The notes: generated by a model not told the origin, from the sequence alone. A stretch of DNA of 64,000 nucleotides from Aphrophora alni (GCA_963513935.1 OY740774.1:24013949-24077948), one strand, 5' to 3'. Positions 36,481-49,265 are shown, numbered from the stretch's first letter. Translations and numbers: made by a program.

Positions 36481-39229
36481 CCATTCTCATAACCTGTTAC
36501 AGAATTGTTCTTCATTTAGAAATCCTTCATTATTGGCTCTACTTTGGATTTTTCATATTCTTTTTGAGGCGGGACAAAGAGAAAAAATCAAAAAACAAAT
36601 GAGACATGAGAAAATGATCGACATTGACAGTTCGATTGGCGGAACCACCCACGTGTTTAATTCAAAAAGAATTATGATTTGGTTAAATTAGTTTATAATC
36701 TTAACGAGATACAAATAATTTAATATTTCAAAGATTACTACGAGTGAAATATTCGGTGGAATTTCAGTTGTACTAATTTCATACAGTGATGGTAAGTGAA
36801 GTGAAATATTGGTGAAAACTTCACTCCTTTTTGTACGCGATAATGTACTCAAAACTCTACATATAAATTGCTTTTTTCTGTATTGTATGAAACATTAATA
36901 ATCAGATAAATTTTAGTGTAATATTAAAAACTGTCTCAGTGATTTCAGCATAAAGTGATTGTGAAGTGTAATTGGTGTGAAAATATAATTTTATTAACCA
37001 TTATCATATCGGACACAATATAAGTACATTTTTAAATTATATAAAGTAATAATTGGTGTAACTTGTTAATAATAACTATAAATAAACATAAACATTGTTA
37101 TTTGTCATTAACTTTGGCATTAAGAGTGCTATAAAATCATTAATTTTATAACAAAATAAAATATTGTATGTGCTTTTTTTTACTTTGTGTACAAGCTCCC
37201 TTACAATGTGTATACATTTTTATATATTTAAGCATGATTTCGTTAAATGTTGTTTGACAAAAAATATGTATAAAGTGTTTTGTTTTTTGTATATATTCGC
37301 TGTAGGCTGGTAGAGGTGTCGCTAGGGTCTGACTAACTGGAATCTGACTGTATTGTGATTCTGGATGGTGGAGACGAAGCCAAAAATATCTCTGCAGCCT
37401 ATTTTAATTTAATAAAACGTTCTAAAACTATATTGTATTAGGTTACACATTCTCGGTTTGACTAACTCTTAAAGAAACATTTTAGTTTTTAATATATTAG
37501 TAAATAATTTTGATTAGTAAATACATATTTGAAATGCTGTAAATAATACTTTTGTTTCTATTATTATTTGTTTAATTAGTTTGTTAAATTAGTAGATATA
37601 ACTTAATTCATTAGAATATATTTTTTTAATTATTCTATGTTTTTAATTTCGTATATTCATTTAATTTCTGTATTTTTATTTTTTATTCTTTTTTGCACGT
37701 TCTGTTGAAAAAAAAATTGTTTTTCGTGTAATTTTTATGTTGAGAAATTATTTAATTTAATTATTTTATCAGAAAAAAAACAATGTCCTAATTGCTTTTT
37801 CAGAACATGATGTACAATTTAAAAATTGTATTGTAAAAAAAAAAGATTTTTGAAAGTTCTAACTACCTAATGACGGTAAATTAGGCGAATTGTGTAAATT
37901 TAAGTGTTCTTGAAACAGCCATATGCGAAAAATTAATATTTATTAACACGTAACCTAAGGTTTATTTGTTATTACAACGTTGCTATTTTCTCAATTTTCC
38001 ACAAAAAACACACTTTATTTTCATGTCTTGTGAGTTTCAAAATTTGTGAAGTTTTTGACGTCACAAACTACTTGTGTCTTGTATTCTTTGCAACTTGTAG
38101 AAATAACAATATATTTAGTATACATTCAAATTTTAAAAATCGGCAAAATCACGTATATAGCAATTTATATTTTTTTTAAAATACTTTTATTTATCAATAA
38201 TTGCACGATATTTTCTAAGTAACATGTAACAAAATGTAAATCGGATAAAAATTTACTTAGAATGTTTACAGACTTGTCCAAGATTTTAAAAACCTTAAAG
38301 TGTGAAAAATACTACATCCAGACGCCGATACATGCAACATAATGTCCTACAATAGCAAACATTAAAATTTTTTAATAAAATAGCAAACAAATATGTGTTG
38401 TAAATATAATAGCCACATACTAAAAGTTGTCATAAAGTGTAAATTGTACACTACAAAGTTATCAGACTAATTTTTACCACAATATAATTTTCAAACAACT
38501 ATATAACATATCGTTTTAAAATCATAGAACCAAATCTTTACATTAAAAATACTGTATAATTAAAGTTTTTCAATGTAACTTTACACACTATCGCTATACT
38601 TCTCTATATTATGTATACAGAGTGTTTGATTACGTGTGTCAGCTGTTTTACTAGGAATGTATTTGATATGTTGAAAAAAGTCAAATGGCAAATACCCTGA
38701 ACTCTTTGTTGACATAATATTTGGGAGTTTTAAAATCTCAATACCATCAGCTATTTTACCAATATGGTGGCCAACTTTAATATTTCTTATAACAATACGT
38801 ACTTTTTATAGTGATTAAAGATTTTACAAATAATTTTAAGACTTTATTAATTGTATATTTTTTTATATATCTAACTGTTTAGGAGATGGAGTAGTGAAAA
38901 ATATGATTTTAGCGCTTTTTCAGAGGTCTAATTTCTGAACTTAAAACAGTTGAATCGAAATTAATAGTGGAACGTAGAATGTGAAAAAAGGTAAAATTTG
39001 TATTTCTCGTGGGAAGGGAGCAGCTCAATTCACAATTTTCCAAAACAAATTTTGTTTGAAAACATATTTATTAAATAGCCTGAAGTTGCATTTTTTTCCG
39101 AAACACGTGCTTGTCAAACTCCAAGTTGTAAATGACAGCTGTTCAAAGTTATTTTCATTTTTTTGCCAAATAATGTTGTACGGTAATTTTATATTATTTA
39201 CAATTTCGCTCATTGGTTTGGGTTATTAA

Positions 39230-39540
39230 TAAAAAAAAAATGAATGAAACACAATTTTTCACAAAAAATCACTTTATTTGTTCGACACAAGTCCACTGTC
39301 AGTAGAGTTTGTGTCCATGTAACAACTGAGGATGATGACTTAGTCAATGAAACGTCGTTTTGTATTTTTGTTACACAAAACAGTATATTTCATCACTTGG
39401 ACCAAAAGTGAAGCTTTTCGATGCAAGCTCAAGTTTAACGAAAAGCTTCTTTTGGTCCAAGTGAATAACTATATTTTTCGTTATAGGCCTACTGCAAATA
39501 ATATAAAAAGACAATTTCAAAAAAACTAAAATGTTATAAA
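39230..39540. repeat. Repeat with hammerhead-like motif and a local hairpin
   Basis: CTGAGGA (39326-39332), a hairpin and GAAAC (39349-39353) lie in a context (TGTAACAACTGAGGATGATGA) shared with the foldback at 11.3 kb. Downstream, 39396-39465 is a separate perfect-looking hairpin (cacttggaccaaaag... and its inverse). Confidence 0.55.
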
Positions 39541-39574
39541 CTATTTACCTGCAAATCGATGGTAACAGCTGTTT

Positions 39575-39657
39575 TATCGGTTGTTTACAATCGAGAGTAT
39601 CGGTTGTTTACAATCGAGAGTATCGGTTGTTTACAATCGAGAGTATCGGTTGTTTTT
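39575..39657 (+). repeat. 23-bp tandem repeat, 3.5 copies
   Basis: Three identical units TATCGGTTGTTTACAATCGA + GAG start at 39575, 39598 and 39621, then a partial fourth unit. There is no sequence divergence, so the array is young. Confidence 0.95.
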
Positions 39658-39998
39658 ATAGATGCTTTACAATCGTTAATTCATTCATTTAAACGAAGTA
39701 GCAGCTGATGACCTCGACCTCAGCTGATGTTTTTAGGTCCTAGGACTAAAAAGAACAACTTTAGCATCTCAATGCATGTATTGAAAACAGCTATTTTTGA
39801 AGAAGTATGACGGAAAAGTGATTTTTGTGAGAAATTGTGCTTAGTCGTTTATTGAAGTTTTCACAGGTGCAGCTCATTACAGTTAATTTTCACAAAAATT
39901 TCAGTAGAGCTGATTTTGACTTTTTTATAATGGCTTTTTGATATTTATTTCTTTTTTTTTGTTTTTTACCAATAACTCCTGAAATGTAATTTTGGTAA

Positions 39999-40160
39999 AC
40001 CCTCAGGAACTCACTCTTGTGATTACGAGCTTGGTAATCCCGAGGGAACCTAGGTGTATCTACATATTTTTTTCATGTACTCTTGTGCTAGATCCTTCTC
40101 TTTCATCTTTCCTATCAGTTTCGTCTTTAAATAACAAAGAAGAAGCAGAAGAAGAACAAA
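39999..40160 (+). repeat. SINE-like repeat, copy 7, internally deleted
   Basis: The head is intact (CCCTCAGGAACTCACTCTTG, TTGGTAATCCCGAGGGAACC). After CCTATCAG it jumps directly to the family tail (TCGTCTTTAAATAACAAAGA and an AAGAAG run). About 100 bp of the middle is missing. Confidence 0.8.
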
Positions 40161-41692
40161 ATTAATAATTTTACCAGTACGCGTAAGGGTTACATTTGAT
40201 CAAAATCGTAGTTTTGTGGATTTTTCTCGTGGTTGGTGTCTTCAAAATTTGAAATTTGAGTTATTCAATAAAATATAGCATGTTTCAAAATATTTCAAAA
40301 ATATGTCCAAATACCTCATCTGTTCAAAATCGGTTCGCCGCTTGGATTGTACTTCTTGGCACGGAATAATTCAGACATAATTCTATAAACAAACTTTTTT
40401 TAACTCAAATGACCACAAATTTTCCTCTATACTACTTATATATGAAATATTATAAACACCCAAATTAATAGCTTATAGATTTCAGTAGATTTCTCATAGA
40501 CGCTTATTAAGAGGCAATTGGGGATTTTCTTGCTGATTGTATAGAATGTTCAACTGGTTGAAGTAGGTGAAGTGTTTATGTAATAAAGTTTCATTATCCT
40601 TCAGAGTTTATTAACACATATTTGAAACTTTTATGTTTAACAGAGAGGTTAGGTAGTTATTAAGGTTTTTGAACCAAAATAAGTTGAAATTTGAAGAATT
40701 AAAATCTACACATTGTAACATAATTTAATGTGTTTTACAATGAAAAATTACTCGTTGGAAGCGTAAACAATCTAACAACTGTTTATATTGTTTTATAATT
40801 CATTAACGAATATTGTGATGCTTTCGGAATGACGGTCGCCTCTTTTAAAGTTACTAAATTATAATCCGCTTCTAGTTCTACGATAATATGGTGAAAAAGG
40901 TCTAAAATGCCTTTAGAATAGGGTTAAGGTGTGTGCAGTGAATTTGTTAAATTGATTTATGAGCCGCCTTATTGTTAACATTATAAATTAATCTTCAAAG
41001 CTGGTTCTCTGGTGTGGTAGTTGGTCGACAGGGTTAAAGATGATAAGTTATAATATTTAATTGTATAGTGATTCGCGGGCCTGAATTGCAGCTAAGATTG
41101 GCTTCCTGTTGGATCGCCCATTTCCCTGCTCAGATGTTACAATATTTATAAAAGTTAAATATAAGTTATGTCATTGTTTAAGAGGAATTAACAGTTGACA
41201 AAACAGTAGGATTGTTATGTAAATAATAATAATTATATTTTGTATGTATTGTAAAATATTCACGTAAAAATTTCGGAAAAGTATTAAGTGAGGACAATTT
41301 AAATTAGTTTAAACTTCATTTTAACGTGTTATTTCTACTTTTTTACTACTGGCTTTTTACTAGTTACATTATTTTATTTATGCGTGCATTGTACTTCTAG
41401 TCGGAGCACACTCGTCTATATCTTAAAACCGTGTACTATTGTTATGAATAACTGCCATTTAACAAAAGAGGGGGAGGATATTCTACAAACATAGTTCGGC
41501 TCAGTTGTAATGAACTTTTTTCTTAAATTTCAGAACTATTGATAGACGCCTTTGGGCGTATCTGTGTAACAAACACAAAACGAAAAATACATATGAAATA
41601 TCAAATTTAGTTAAAACATTTTTTATAATGAAAAAACATTATTACTTTTAAGAAACGGGAAAAGTGTAAAATAAGGACGTTTAGTCCTCCGT

Positions 41693-41815
41693 ACAATCAG
41701 GATCGGAAAAGAACGACAGTTGGTAAAGGTCTAGGAATGATTAAAGAATCTAATCAAAGACTTTACGAATACAACTTTAGATCCAGCTAAGAAAATTCCT
41801 CGGAATTGCTATACT
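41693..41815 (-). repeat. SINE-like repeat, copy 8, inverted
   Basis: The reverse complement shows AGCAATTCCGAGGAATTTTC, TTAGCTGGATCTA, AGTCTTTGATTAGATTCTTT and GTTCTTTTCCGATCCTGA. It is the only clear minus-strand copy outside the foldback at 47.3 kb. Confidence 0.75.
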
Positions 41816-42775
41816 GGACGAAAGTCTAATTAAAATAATCAATGCAAAAATGCCCTGACAGACGAAAAATGGTCTAAATTCTTCCGTAATGGCTTAAAGT
41901 ATTCAAAACTATTAAAATCGTAATATCAAAATCTTAGAATTATTGCAATAATTTCTTTACTACGTTATTCTATTCCTTTAGTCAAAATAGCCATGCCTTG
42001 TAGACGGTTTCTCAGTCGGAGTCAGTCCCTCGAAACACCTTCTCCATAATTCACAACCAGAAAGCTCCATTTACCTCACAATGCTGGGTTAACACCGTAT
42101 CTTTTTGAGCCACCAGAAATAGAAACCGGAACTGCTGGCACAAAAATCGAGATCAACAGGGGGCTTTGACCGAGTAATTGGAAAGTAAAATATTTATTTG
42201 ATTTGTCTTTTGAAACACTAAAACAGAGAGTGGGGCACCTCCTTATTAATAATAATAAAAGTAAGTTTTGACGCTAGTAAATCAAATTTGTTACAACAAT
42301 CAGACAACTTCATTAAGAAGAAATATTCCACAGTTCCACCCACGTTCAGCCATTAGTGTTAAATTAATTTTAACCTATTAAAATATACGATCTAATAATG
42401 AGAGCATTACACAACGGCTTTCATTCAACACAGTTTTTGTAATATTTTTAACTCGCGTAGGTTCAGACAAAGCGTCATTGTGTTTAATGGCGATGTCCCA
42501 AAGTCAAGCGCAATAATTTCCCAGAAGAAGTTAACGAACATAAATTTGTTTCTAATGATTGTAGATTTTGAAAAATTATTTCAGTGATTAATAAAGTCAA
42601 TAATTGTAATGTACATATTTACTGTACTTCCTATTGCAGCAGTTTTACTGTTGAGACCTTCACATTGGATCATAAAATGGAGCTGATTATTGTTTCTAAG
42701 AAGGTTTGACTGGCCGATTTTGCCGATGAAAATATCATTCTGGTATTAAAGTTATCTGATATTGTTCATATTATT

Positions 42776-43256
42776 AATATGGTTTAATCGGACAATTACC
42801 ATGATTTGTGTTTATAAAAACAAATACACTATGTTTCGAGAGTATAAATCAACTTCCGTTATTAAGTGATAAAAAAAAAAAAAAAAAACACCAACATAGC
42901 GTAGTAGCCTAGGGCCATGTTAGAATCTAAAACAAAATCTGTAACAGAAAAGAATCCAGGCCTAGAGCTAGGCGTGAGCAGCGGTCCTTTGTGTAGTGCA
43001 CTACTGTGTTTGGTGTTATTTTATTACTGTATCACGCTTGTATTTAGTCTTATTTTTGATTGCTCAGGCCTAACTTTAGGCCTAGGTTGTTTTCTAACAG
43101 ATGTAGTTTTAGTTTCTACAATGGCTTTAGACTACTAGGTTATAGGCCTATTGATGTTTTTCATTTTTATGTTCTAGGTTTATCACTTGATAACGGGAGA
43201 TGAATTGAACTTTCGAAACGTCGTGTATTAGTTTCTATATGAAAATTAATCATGTT
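42776..43256. repeat. Foldback element with long spacer
   Basis: The left arm (42800-42870) contains GTTTCGAGAGTATAAATCAA and TTATTAAGTGAT. The right arm (43178-43256) is its inverted, diverged copy (CACTTGATAACGGGAGATG, CTTTCGAAACGTCG). The spacer starts with an A run and carries a 73-codon open frame rich in TAGGCCTA words that I do not recognise. Confidence 0.65.
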
Positions 43257-44071
43257 TTACTTTCTTAATTATAAGTAGTATTGAGAAAGTTGTGAGTTCG
43301 ATAAAAATAAAACCATTATCGAGTTTTTCAACGAGTTATCCGTTTAGCGATCACCTGATTCGAATTCTTTTTAATACATCTCTCTGTCGGATGTAGCAAG
43401 TGAGTGCACCTATTTTCATAAAACATAGTATGTGGTATATTTTGGACACATTTCGAGGTGTTTCCCCTCATTTTGTTTTTCAGTAACTCATCATCACAAC
43501 ACCTCATGTGATTGAGTTTGAGTTCCATACTGAATAAACTTCTCATACAGTAATTGATAAAGAGATGTATCGTTTTGATAGGTTGGTATTTTATTGTTGA
43601 GGCTGCAGTTAATCATTTGGAAACATAAAATTCACTTGGAAAAACGTGCGGGGTTAGTCAAAGAGGGGGGGGGGGGTGTATTTCTTGCCAGTGCGCTCCG
43701 AACACAGCCACAATCAAACTTAAGCCAAAAATCACAACTTAAATCCAGTCAGTTTTACAAATGAGGTTCTCACAATTAATATTAAAAATTACGGAATTAT
43801 AAATACTTGTGAAATGCGGTTGACGATATCTTGACCATAAATTTCACGATTTCGAACTTAATGATTGCTCCAAAATTCTCTCAACATATGAAAACTTCTC
43901 TGTTATCATTGGAGCCATCCCAAAATGCTCTTAAAAGATCATTTTGGGGGGAATTAACCAAACAAGACGGTAATGTTGAACACTACTTGCAAACATAACC
44001 CTACTCATTATGCTCTCAATGCACAATGTTGAGCGGAACTGGTATAATATATCTAACATAAGGGAACCACG

Positions 44072-44290
44072 ATGAAAGTTCTAGAAAAGTCTCTACGACT
44101 AGCCTTCCATTGGGCAGACTATGCAAACCCGCTGCACACGGATGTATAGAAGGAAATAGTGCAAGAAAACGCTGTCATTTTGAAGGAGAGGGACTCTAGA
44201 GCACCAAATAGTTATCAAAACCGACGTTTAATTCTAGCCCAACACCCAATTACGGATGTTCTATCTAGACACATCAAAAGGGAGTGGTAA
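44072..44290 (+). pseudogene. Unrecognised frame interrupted by one stop
   Basis: From ATG 44072 a single frame runs 72 codons to TAA at 44288-44290 with one internal TAG. Segments read MKVLEKSLRLAFHWADYANP before the stop and ENAVILKERDSRAPNSYQNR then LILAQHPITDVLSRHIKREW after it. Composition is protein-like (charged, few Asn/Lys homopolymers) against the AT-rich background. No family recognised; a decayed transposon ORF is the simplest reading. Confidence 0.3.
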
Positions 44291-44833
44291 GACATTCGTA
44301 TAAGTTATGTGACCATTCACGTGAAGGGAAAAACGAAGCAGAAGTAATAATATGTCAACCTTTCAGTTCCATTTTTAGAATAGTTAGTACCAGTCATCAC
44401 AGTATAGTCAGGGTACTTAAGCTTAGATATCCTGAGATAATAATAGATTGAACGAGCAGCGTTTCTTTAACAGGCTTTCACACTTCAATGGATCTCACAC
44501 GAATATATTCGGTGGTAAAATTATCTTTATTTCTGAAGGCTGTAGATAGACTCTTCTAGTTAAGTTTCATGTAAGCTGAGTGGCAACAGTCAAAATCTAC
44601 ATCAACAACAATCAACTTTGGAGAGACGTTTGTTAGGATTAAGGAAAAGAAAATATTTATTATAAGTTTTGAAAATATTTTACTAACAATAAATAGTCAA
44701 ATGTTAGCACAGTTAAATCTTAAATAGCAGACGTTTGGGAATTATTGAGAAATAATTGAAAAAAGTGTCGTAATTGCTTAGCTTGCAGGTCATAATGACA
44801 TGGATAGTGAAGCTCTGTATAAACTGCTAGTGA

Positions 44834-45128
44834 CCTAGAAAGAGGATCAGTTGGATCTGAGATGTTGGCGAGGACGGGGAGACGACGCTGGTTAGCCGAG
44901 AGACATGGCCCAAAGGATCAGTGGCATCTGAGACGTGATCAAGGACGAGAAAACGCTGCTGGTCAGCAGAGTGACGTGTCCCAGAGAGTTAGTTAGATCC
45001 AAGACGTGGGCAAGGACGAGCAGACGATGCTGATCAGCTGAGAGACGTGGCCCAGAGGGTCAATTGGATCCGAGACGTGATCAAGGACGAGGAATCGCTG
45101 CTGGTCAGCAGAGTGACGTGTCCCAAGA
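44834..45128 (+). repeat. 71-bp tandem array with 142-bp higher-order period
   Basis: Four units are anchored at 44860, 44931, 45002 and 45073, exactly 71 bp apart. Units 1 and 3 resemble each other (AGCTGAGAGACGTGGCCCA type); units 2 and 4 resemble each other (CAGCAGAGTGACGTGTCCCA type). The array is GC-rich against AT-rich flanks. Confidence 0.9.
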
Positions 45129-46379
45129 ACGTACTTGGGAAAGGGACTCACTAGCCTATCTTGATAGAGATTCACGGCCTATGTTGAGAAGGTGAGTAGA
45201 TTTGTGTTTAGAAAACAAGAGTTGTTAAATTCAATAATTTGCCATTGCTCTGGTTTGAGGATTTAAATGTCTGATTAGGACAGATTATATTTTACATTGC
45301 ATTTGAATGATTAAATTAGATAGGGATATAATATGTCAAGCTGGTATAGAAATATTTATAAATCTAAAGTAATTGTAACAACTGTAAAGGAATAAAGAAC
45401 AAATTAATATTAAGAATCTGAACCACCGAATTTGTTATTAATCCAAGTTTTTGACTATTAATTGAACCCTTAGAAATTAGGTATAGGAAAAACCTATTAC
45501 TACGAGTTCAATACTTTCAGCTAACGCGAAGGATATTTCTCTTACGAGTCTTGTGACTTATCTAGTAATTTTATGAAAAGTTAGTTATATCAGTTCCAAT
45601 ACTATGACTAGTTTCAAAATCAATTAAAATGTTCTTTCCGTATCACAGAATCAAATCTTGTGGTTTGGTCTTCTTGAAGCTTCTTGAACATTTCTTCATT
45701 TTCATGGCTACTTATTTTTGTCAAATGCTTCACAGCTCTCTTATTCACTTCTTCCGCAACATGTCACAAAACAGATTATTTAATATTAATCTATAATGGA
45801 GTCTTCTTTATCTTCCTTAGTATTTTGTTTTGGAACCTCTATGTTATTTGTTTTCAAGACACACCAACATAGTTGTATACAGTAGGTCTATACATGTTTC
45901 AAAATTACTTGTAAAGTAGCACTTTTTTAATACAGGATTAGTTGAGAAACATTGTTAAAGAACAGAGAATATATCTTTGTATATTTTCTTGAGTTAGAGA
46001 CGGATATTCTCCGATGAATCAGTAATCAACTATGAATAATAATTCAATGTCAACTAAAATGAGAAGAGTTTGCAACAACATAGAATCACTGATTCAGTCT
46101 GATTAAATTGTCTAAGAAACCTAATTACTGTACGAAAATAATAGCTGACGTTCTCTGAAGATAACCAAAGATAATTTAGTATTGTCATGGTTGATTCAGA
46201 TGATTGAACTTTCCAATATCATAGACAACTTCGGAAACAGTCATTCACTCTCCAAATTTTAGCTTAATTTTCATTCTTGTAAGGAACCTGAGCATTAAAA
46301 CATGATTTATCATCGGATTATAAATGAAGTCATGAAAATGGACACTCACAGCATTGACTGTCGTAGACAACTACCAAGA

Positions 46380-46815
46380 AATTATATTTTCAGTTTTTTG
46401 TCAATAACTGGATTATCCTTTGAATTACAGACAAAATTATAAACATCACTTTGTTTGTAGTTAAAAGAAGAAACTTTTTGTCTCGTGTAATTATTTGTAA
46501 AATTAACGGTTTTCGAGATATTCAACAATAAATATTTTAAATGGCCACCATTTTGAAAATGATACAAATACAGTCTTTATGTTTTGTACACTTTTAAAAC
46601 ATTACATAAAAAAATATATATGCCAAATCTGAACTCAATATCTTAACTACTTCCAAAGGTATAATGTTTTTCTTTTTTGTAAAAATACAAAATGGCAGAT
46701 TGTTTGAAAACAAATCTGTTTAAAACACATGTTCATAGGAACTTTTTTTTATTTATTTTTATGCAAGGAACTCGCTTCAGAAGTTTGGCTTATTTCAGAA
46801 ACACCCTGTATATAA
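46380..46815 (+). repeat. Non-autonomous transposon-like repeat, copy A
   Basis: Shares GTAAAATTAACGGTTTTCGA-like, GCCACCATTTTGAAAATG and CTTCCAAAGGTATA-TTTTT blocks in order with 51715-52180. It ends ACACCCTGTATA, a typical Tc1/mariner-type terminus. Confidence 0.6.
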
Positions 46816-47039
46816 TATTTATACATAAAAAATTCCATCTGTAAATAATTTACGCCTCTTTTATTCATTATAGATAAATACTTTATATATATAATTTTCG
46901 TAAAGTATACTTTTTGTTTTTATTTCGAAAGTATGACGCCAGGTTTGTTATTAAGTTAGAGAGTGATTCAAAATTACACATCAATATTTCGGAAACTGAT
47001 TTTAGAACTAATAATTTTAAAAAGTTTATATAAACATAG

Positions 47040-47158
47040 GCCTGTTTATGTAGAACAAAAACTCGAACACAAGATCTCACAAAAACTACGTTTATCGTCT
47101 TGTCGCCAACCTCAGTGATACATGAGCTACAATAACAAAACTATAACTTAAAGGTCTG
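47040..47158 (+). repeat. Half copy of the 51.1-kb foldback
   Basis: AGATCTCACAAAAACTACG, CGTCTTGTCGCCAACCTCAG, TGATACATGAGCTACA and ACTATAACTT follow the left arm of 51134-51373 in order. The GAAAC box is lost. Confidence 0.6.
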
Positions 47159-47257
47159 TTTCGTCTGTCAGCCATTTTGTGTACTATTAAATGTATTTTA
47201 ATCATTCATATAAGTTGTATTTTCCCACGATGGGCTCTTTTATAGCGACTACCGTGT

Positions 47258-47592
47258 AGGAATCACGAGGTACCCTAGTTAGTGCAGTTTTATGGATGGT
47301 ACAGACTCGTGGATTTCAAACCCAGGGTGTCCTTCTGAGCTCGCTCATAGTAACTAAGAGGTTGGCAAACTTTCGCTTTATTTACAACTCTCTTCATGTA
47401 ATCTTAGGTTTGATCAGTCTCCTTCATAATTCATTTCAGGTGTTTAGCTGGATATAACCCAAGACTACATGAAGAAAGATGTAAATAAAGCGAAAGTTTG
47501 CCAACTTCTTAGTTACTATTAGCGAGCTCAGAAGGACCCCCTGGGTTTAAAATCCACGAGTCTGTACCATCCATAAAACTGTACTACTGACT
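47258..47592. repeat. Foldback formed by two inverted SINE-like heads
   Basis: Arms of about 130 bp (47280-47420 and 47455-47585) are inverted, high-identity copies. The inner part of each arm (AGTAACTAAGAGGTTGGCAA, CTTCATGTAATCTTAGGTTT) is recognisably the head of the SINE-like family. The outer part (CAGACTCGTGGATTTCAAAC) is extra sequence. Confidence 0.7.
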
Positions 47593-48059
47593 CTGAAAGA
47601 TGATTCTTGACCTTCAGTGTTCAGAAAATTAACTCAGATAATGCATTATTTCAAAACAGAGCGTGGGCTCAATCTGTGTGGAGCAGATTTTCTTCTTCTA
47701 AAATTTCGTTGACACAGTTTCTTATAAAATATCCAAATCTAAAACACCAAGATCAATGAACTACCAAGCACACTATCATTCTAAGGAGCAGCGAACCTCC
47801 AGAAAACCCATTATCATTAAATCGATTGATATTGCACGCGTTTCATCTACATAGATACAACACTCGCATTCCATACTGTAGAGTTGGCAGAGGTCTTGGC
47901 ACTCCTCCGGTCTGGTCATGTGACCCGTCCACGCATAGTACAGTCATTTCAGGTGTTTTATGTACATAAATATAAACACAACCAAGACAATCTGCAAAAT
48001 CAATATGCAAATTCACCGATCTTACTACCTGAAGTAATTTGACGTAATTTTTAACACAC

Positions 48060-48450
48060 TCTGTATATACTTCAAAATTACACGGCAATATTACGAGATC
48101 TGATTCTAGAGCTAAAATGTTTGAAACCTCCTTTTAACTTAAACAAGGCGTAACCTACAAATCTGATAAAAAATTATTTGGTTTAAAATTAAATTTTAGT
48201 ACGAAATCATCTATTATAATTTTTATTTAATGACAAATACAACTTAATTTTAACCACACTATGAGAAATGCTTAGCGTATTTTTTAAAAGCAGTTTTGTG
48301 AGATAAACAATTCAATAACCATTAAAAGATTGATTCTATATTCATGGATTTCTCTACACCTTTTCACGCGCGTGTCTGTCAGTCTGAACAATTTAAACAG
48401 CTGCGTGAAAGACGTCGACTTTATAAAAATAACTGTCCCTAATGTATATA
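48060..48450 (+). repeat. Dispersed repeat, copy B
   Basis: Same blocks as copy A at 28 kb (ACTATGAGAAATGCTTAGCG, CGACTTTATAAAAATAACTG). Its left side (CACGGCAATATTACGAGATC, TGATTCTAGAGCTAA) also matches the inverted end at 52120-52175. Confidence 0.75.
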
Positions 48451-49029
48451 TGGACTCTAGGGCACGCTTAACCCTTTTCTTTCACTCTAACCATTCAGTA
48501 TAGACTCAAAAATAATAACCTTTGAGGCCTATGCACATTTCGTGGTTTACTCATCCATTTCAAGTAAAAATCATTTAGGTTCACGTTTTACTCAAAATAC
48601 GATGGTGATAAATGGAACAAAAAAATAATTTACGATTTTCAAAATATTTTCATTTTTCTGAGGATTTGAGGTAATTCATATTTTTAAATTGTTTTTTATT
48701 CAAAGGTACTTGGGATATGAGAGTTAGGGTTTGTTTTTGTGAATTTATTTTAAGTATATTTTAATTTAAAAAGTCTTTATTTGATAGTAATACAAGTTAT
48801 TATACTTCTGTTTCTACCACCAACTTTAGAACTAGAAACCAGTTCTGAAACATATGTCACACATACCTTATCAACCCAAAAACGGGTCTTTCGAAAACAA
48901 GTTAAATTTTTAATTGACTATAGTTTATTTGTAATTAAAAAAAAAATAAATAAAATAAAGTACAAAAAGCACATTGGAATTAAATTAAAAAAAAGAAAAT
49001 TAAGCCAAATTTGTAATTGTTATTTTTAT

Positions 49030-49265
49030 TAAGACAGGTGTTCGAAGTGGTCGCCATTTTCTTCCTGAAGAAGCAGTAATCTTTCCTCTACGCTATGCGC
49101 GGCATTTCTTAACGAGTTGACATTTACCTCAGCCAAGTTTTGAATAATTGCTTCTTTGACCAATTTCACCTCTTGATGTCTCTAACGGACCCGGTGCTTT
49201 CAAACTAACAAGCTACATTGCACGGTCCGTCCCTCAAACAATTGCGAGTACGAAACTTTCTTAAC
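49030..49265 (-). pseudogene. DDE transposase C-terminal fragment
   Basis: The minus strand gives ERLLLLQEENGDHFEHLS followed by a stop at about 49032; the G-x-H-F-E-H-L ending is typical of a large insect group of Tc1/mariner-related transposases. Upstream codons (49100-49265) are broken by stops and no catalytic motif is visible. Confidence 0.45.

Noticed and set aside
39575..39657. CRISPR-like direct repeats
   Set aside because: Units abut with no spacers, and the genome is eukaryotic.
43183..43220. Hammerhead core in the 42.8-kb foldback
   Set aside because: The first box reads CTTGATAA, which breaks the required CUGANGA; only GAAACG fits.
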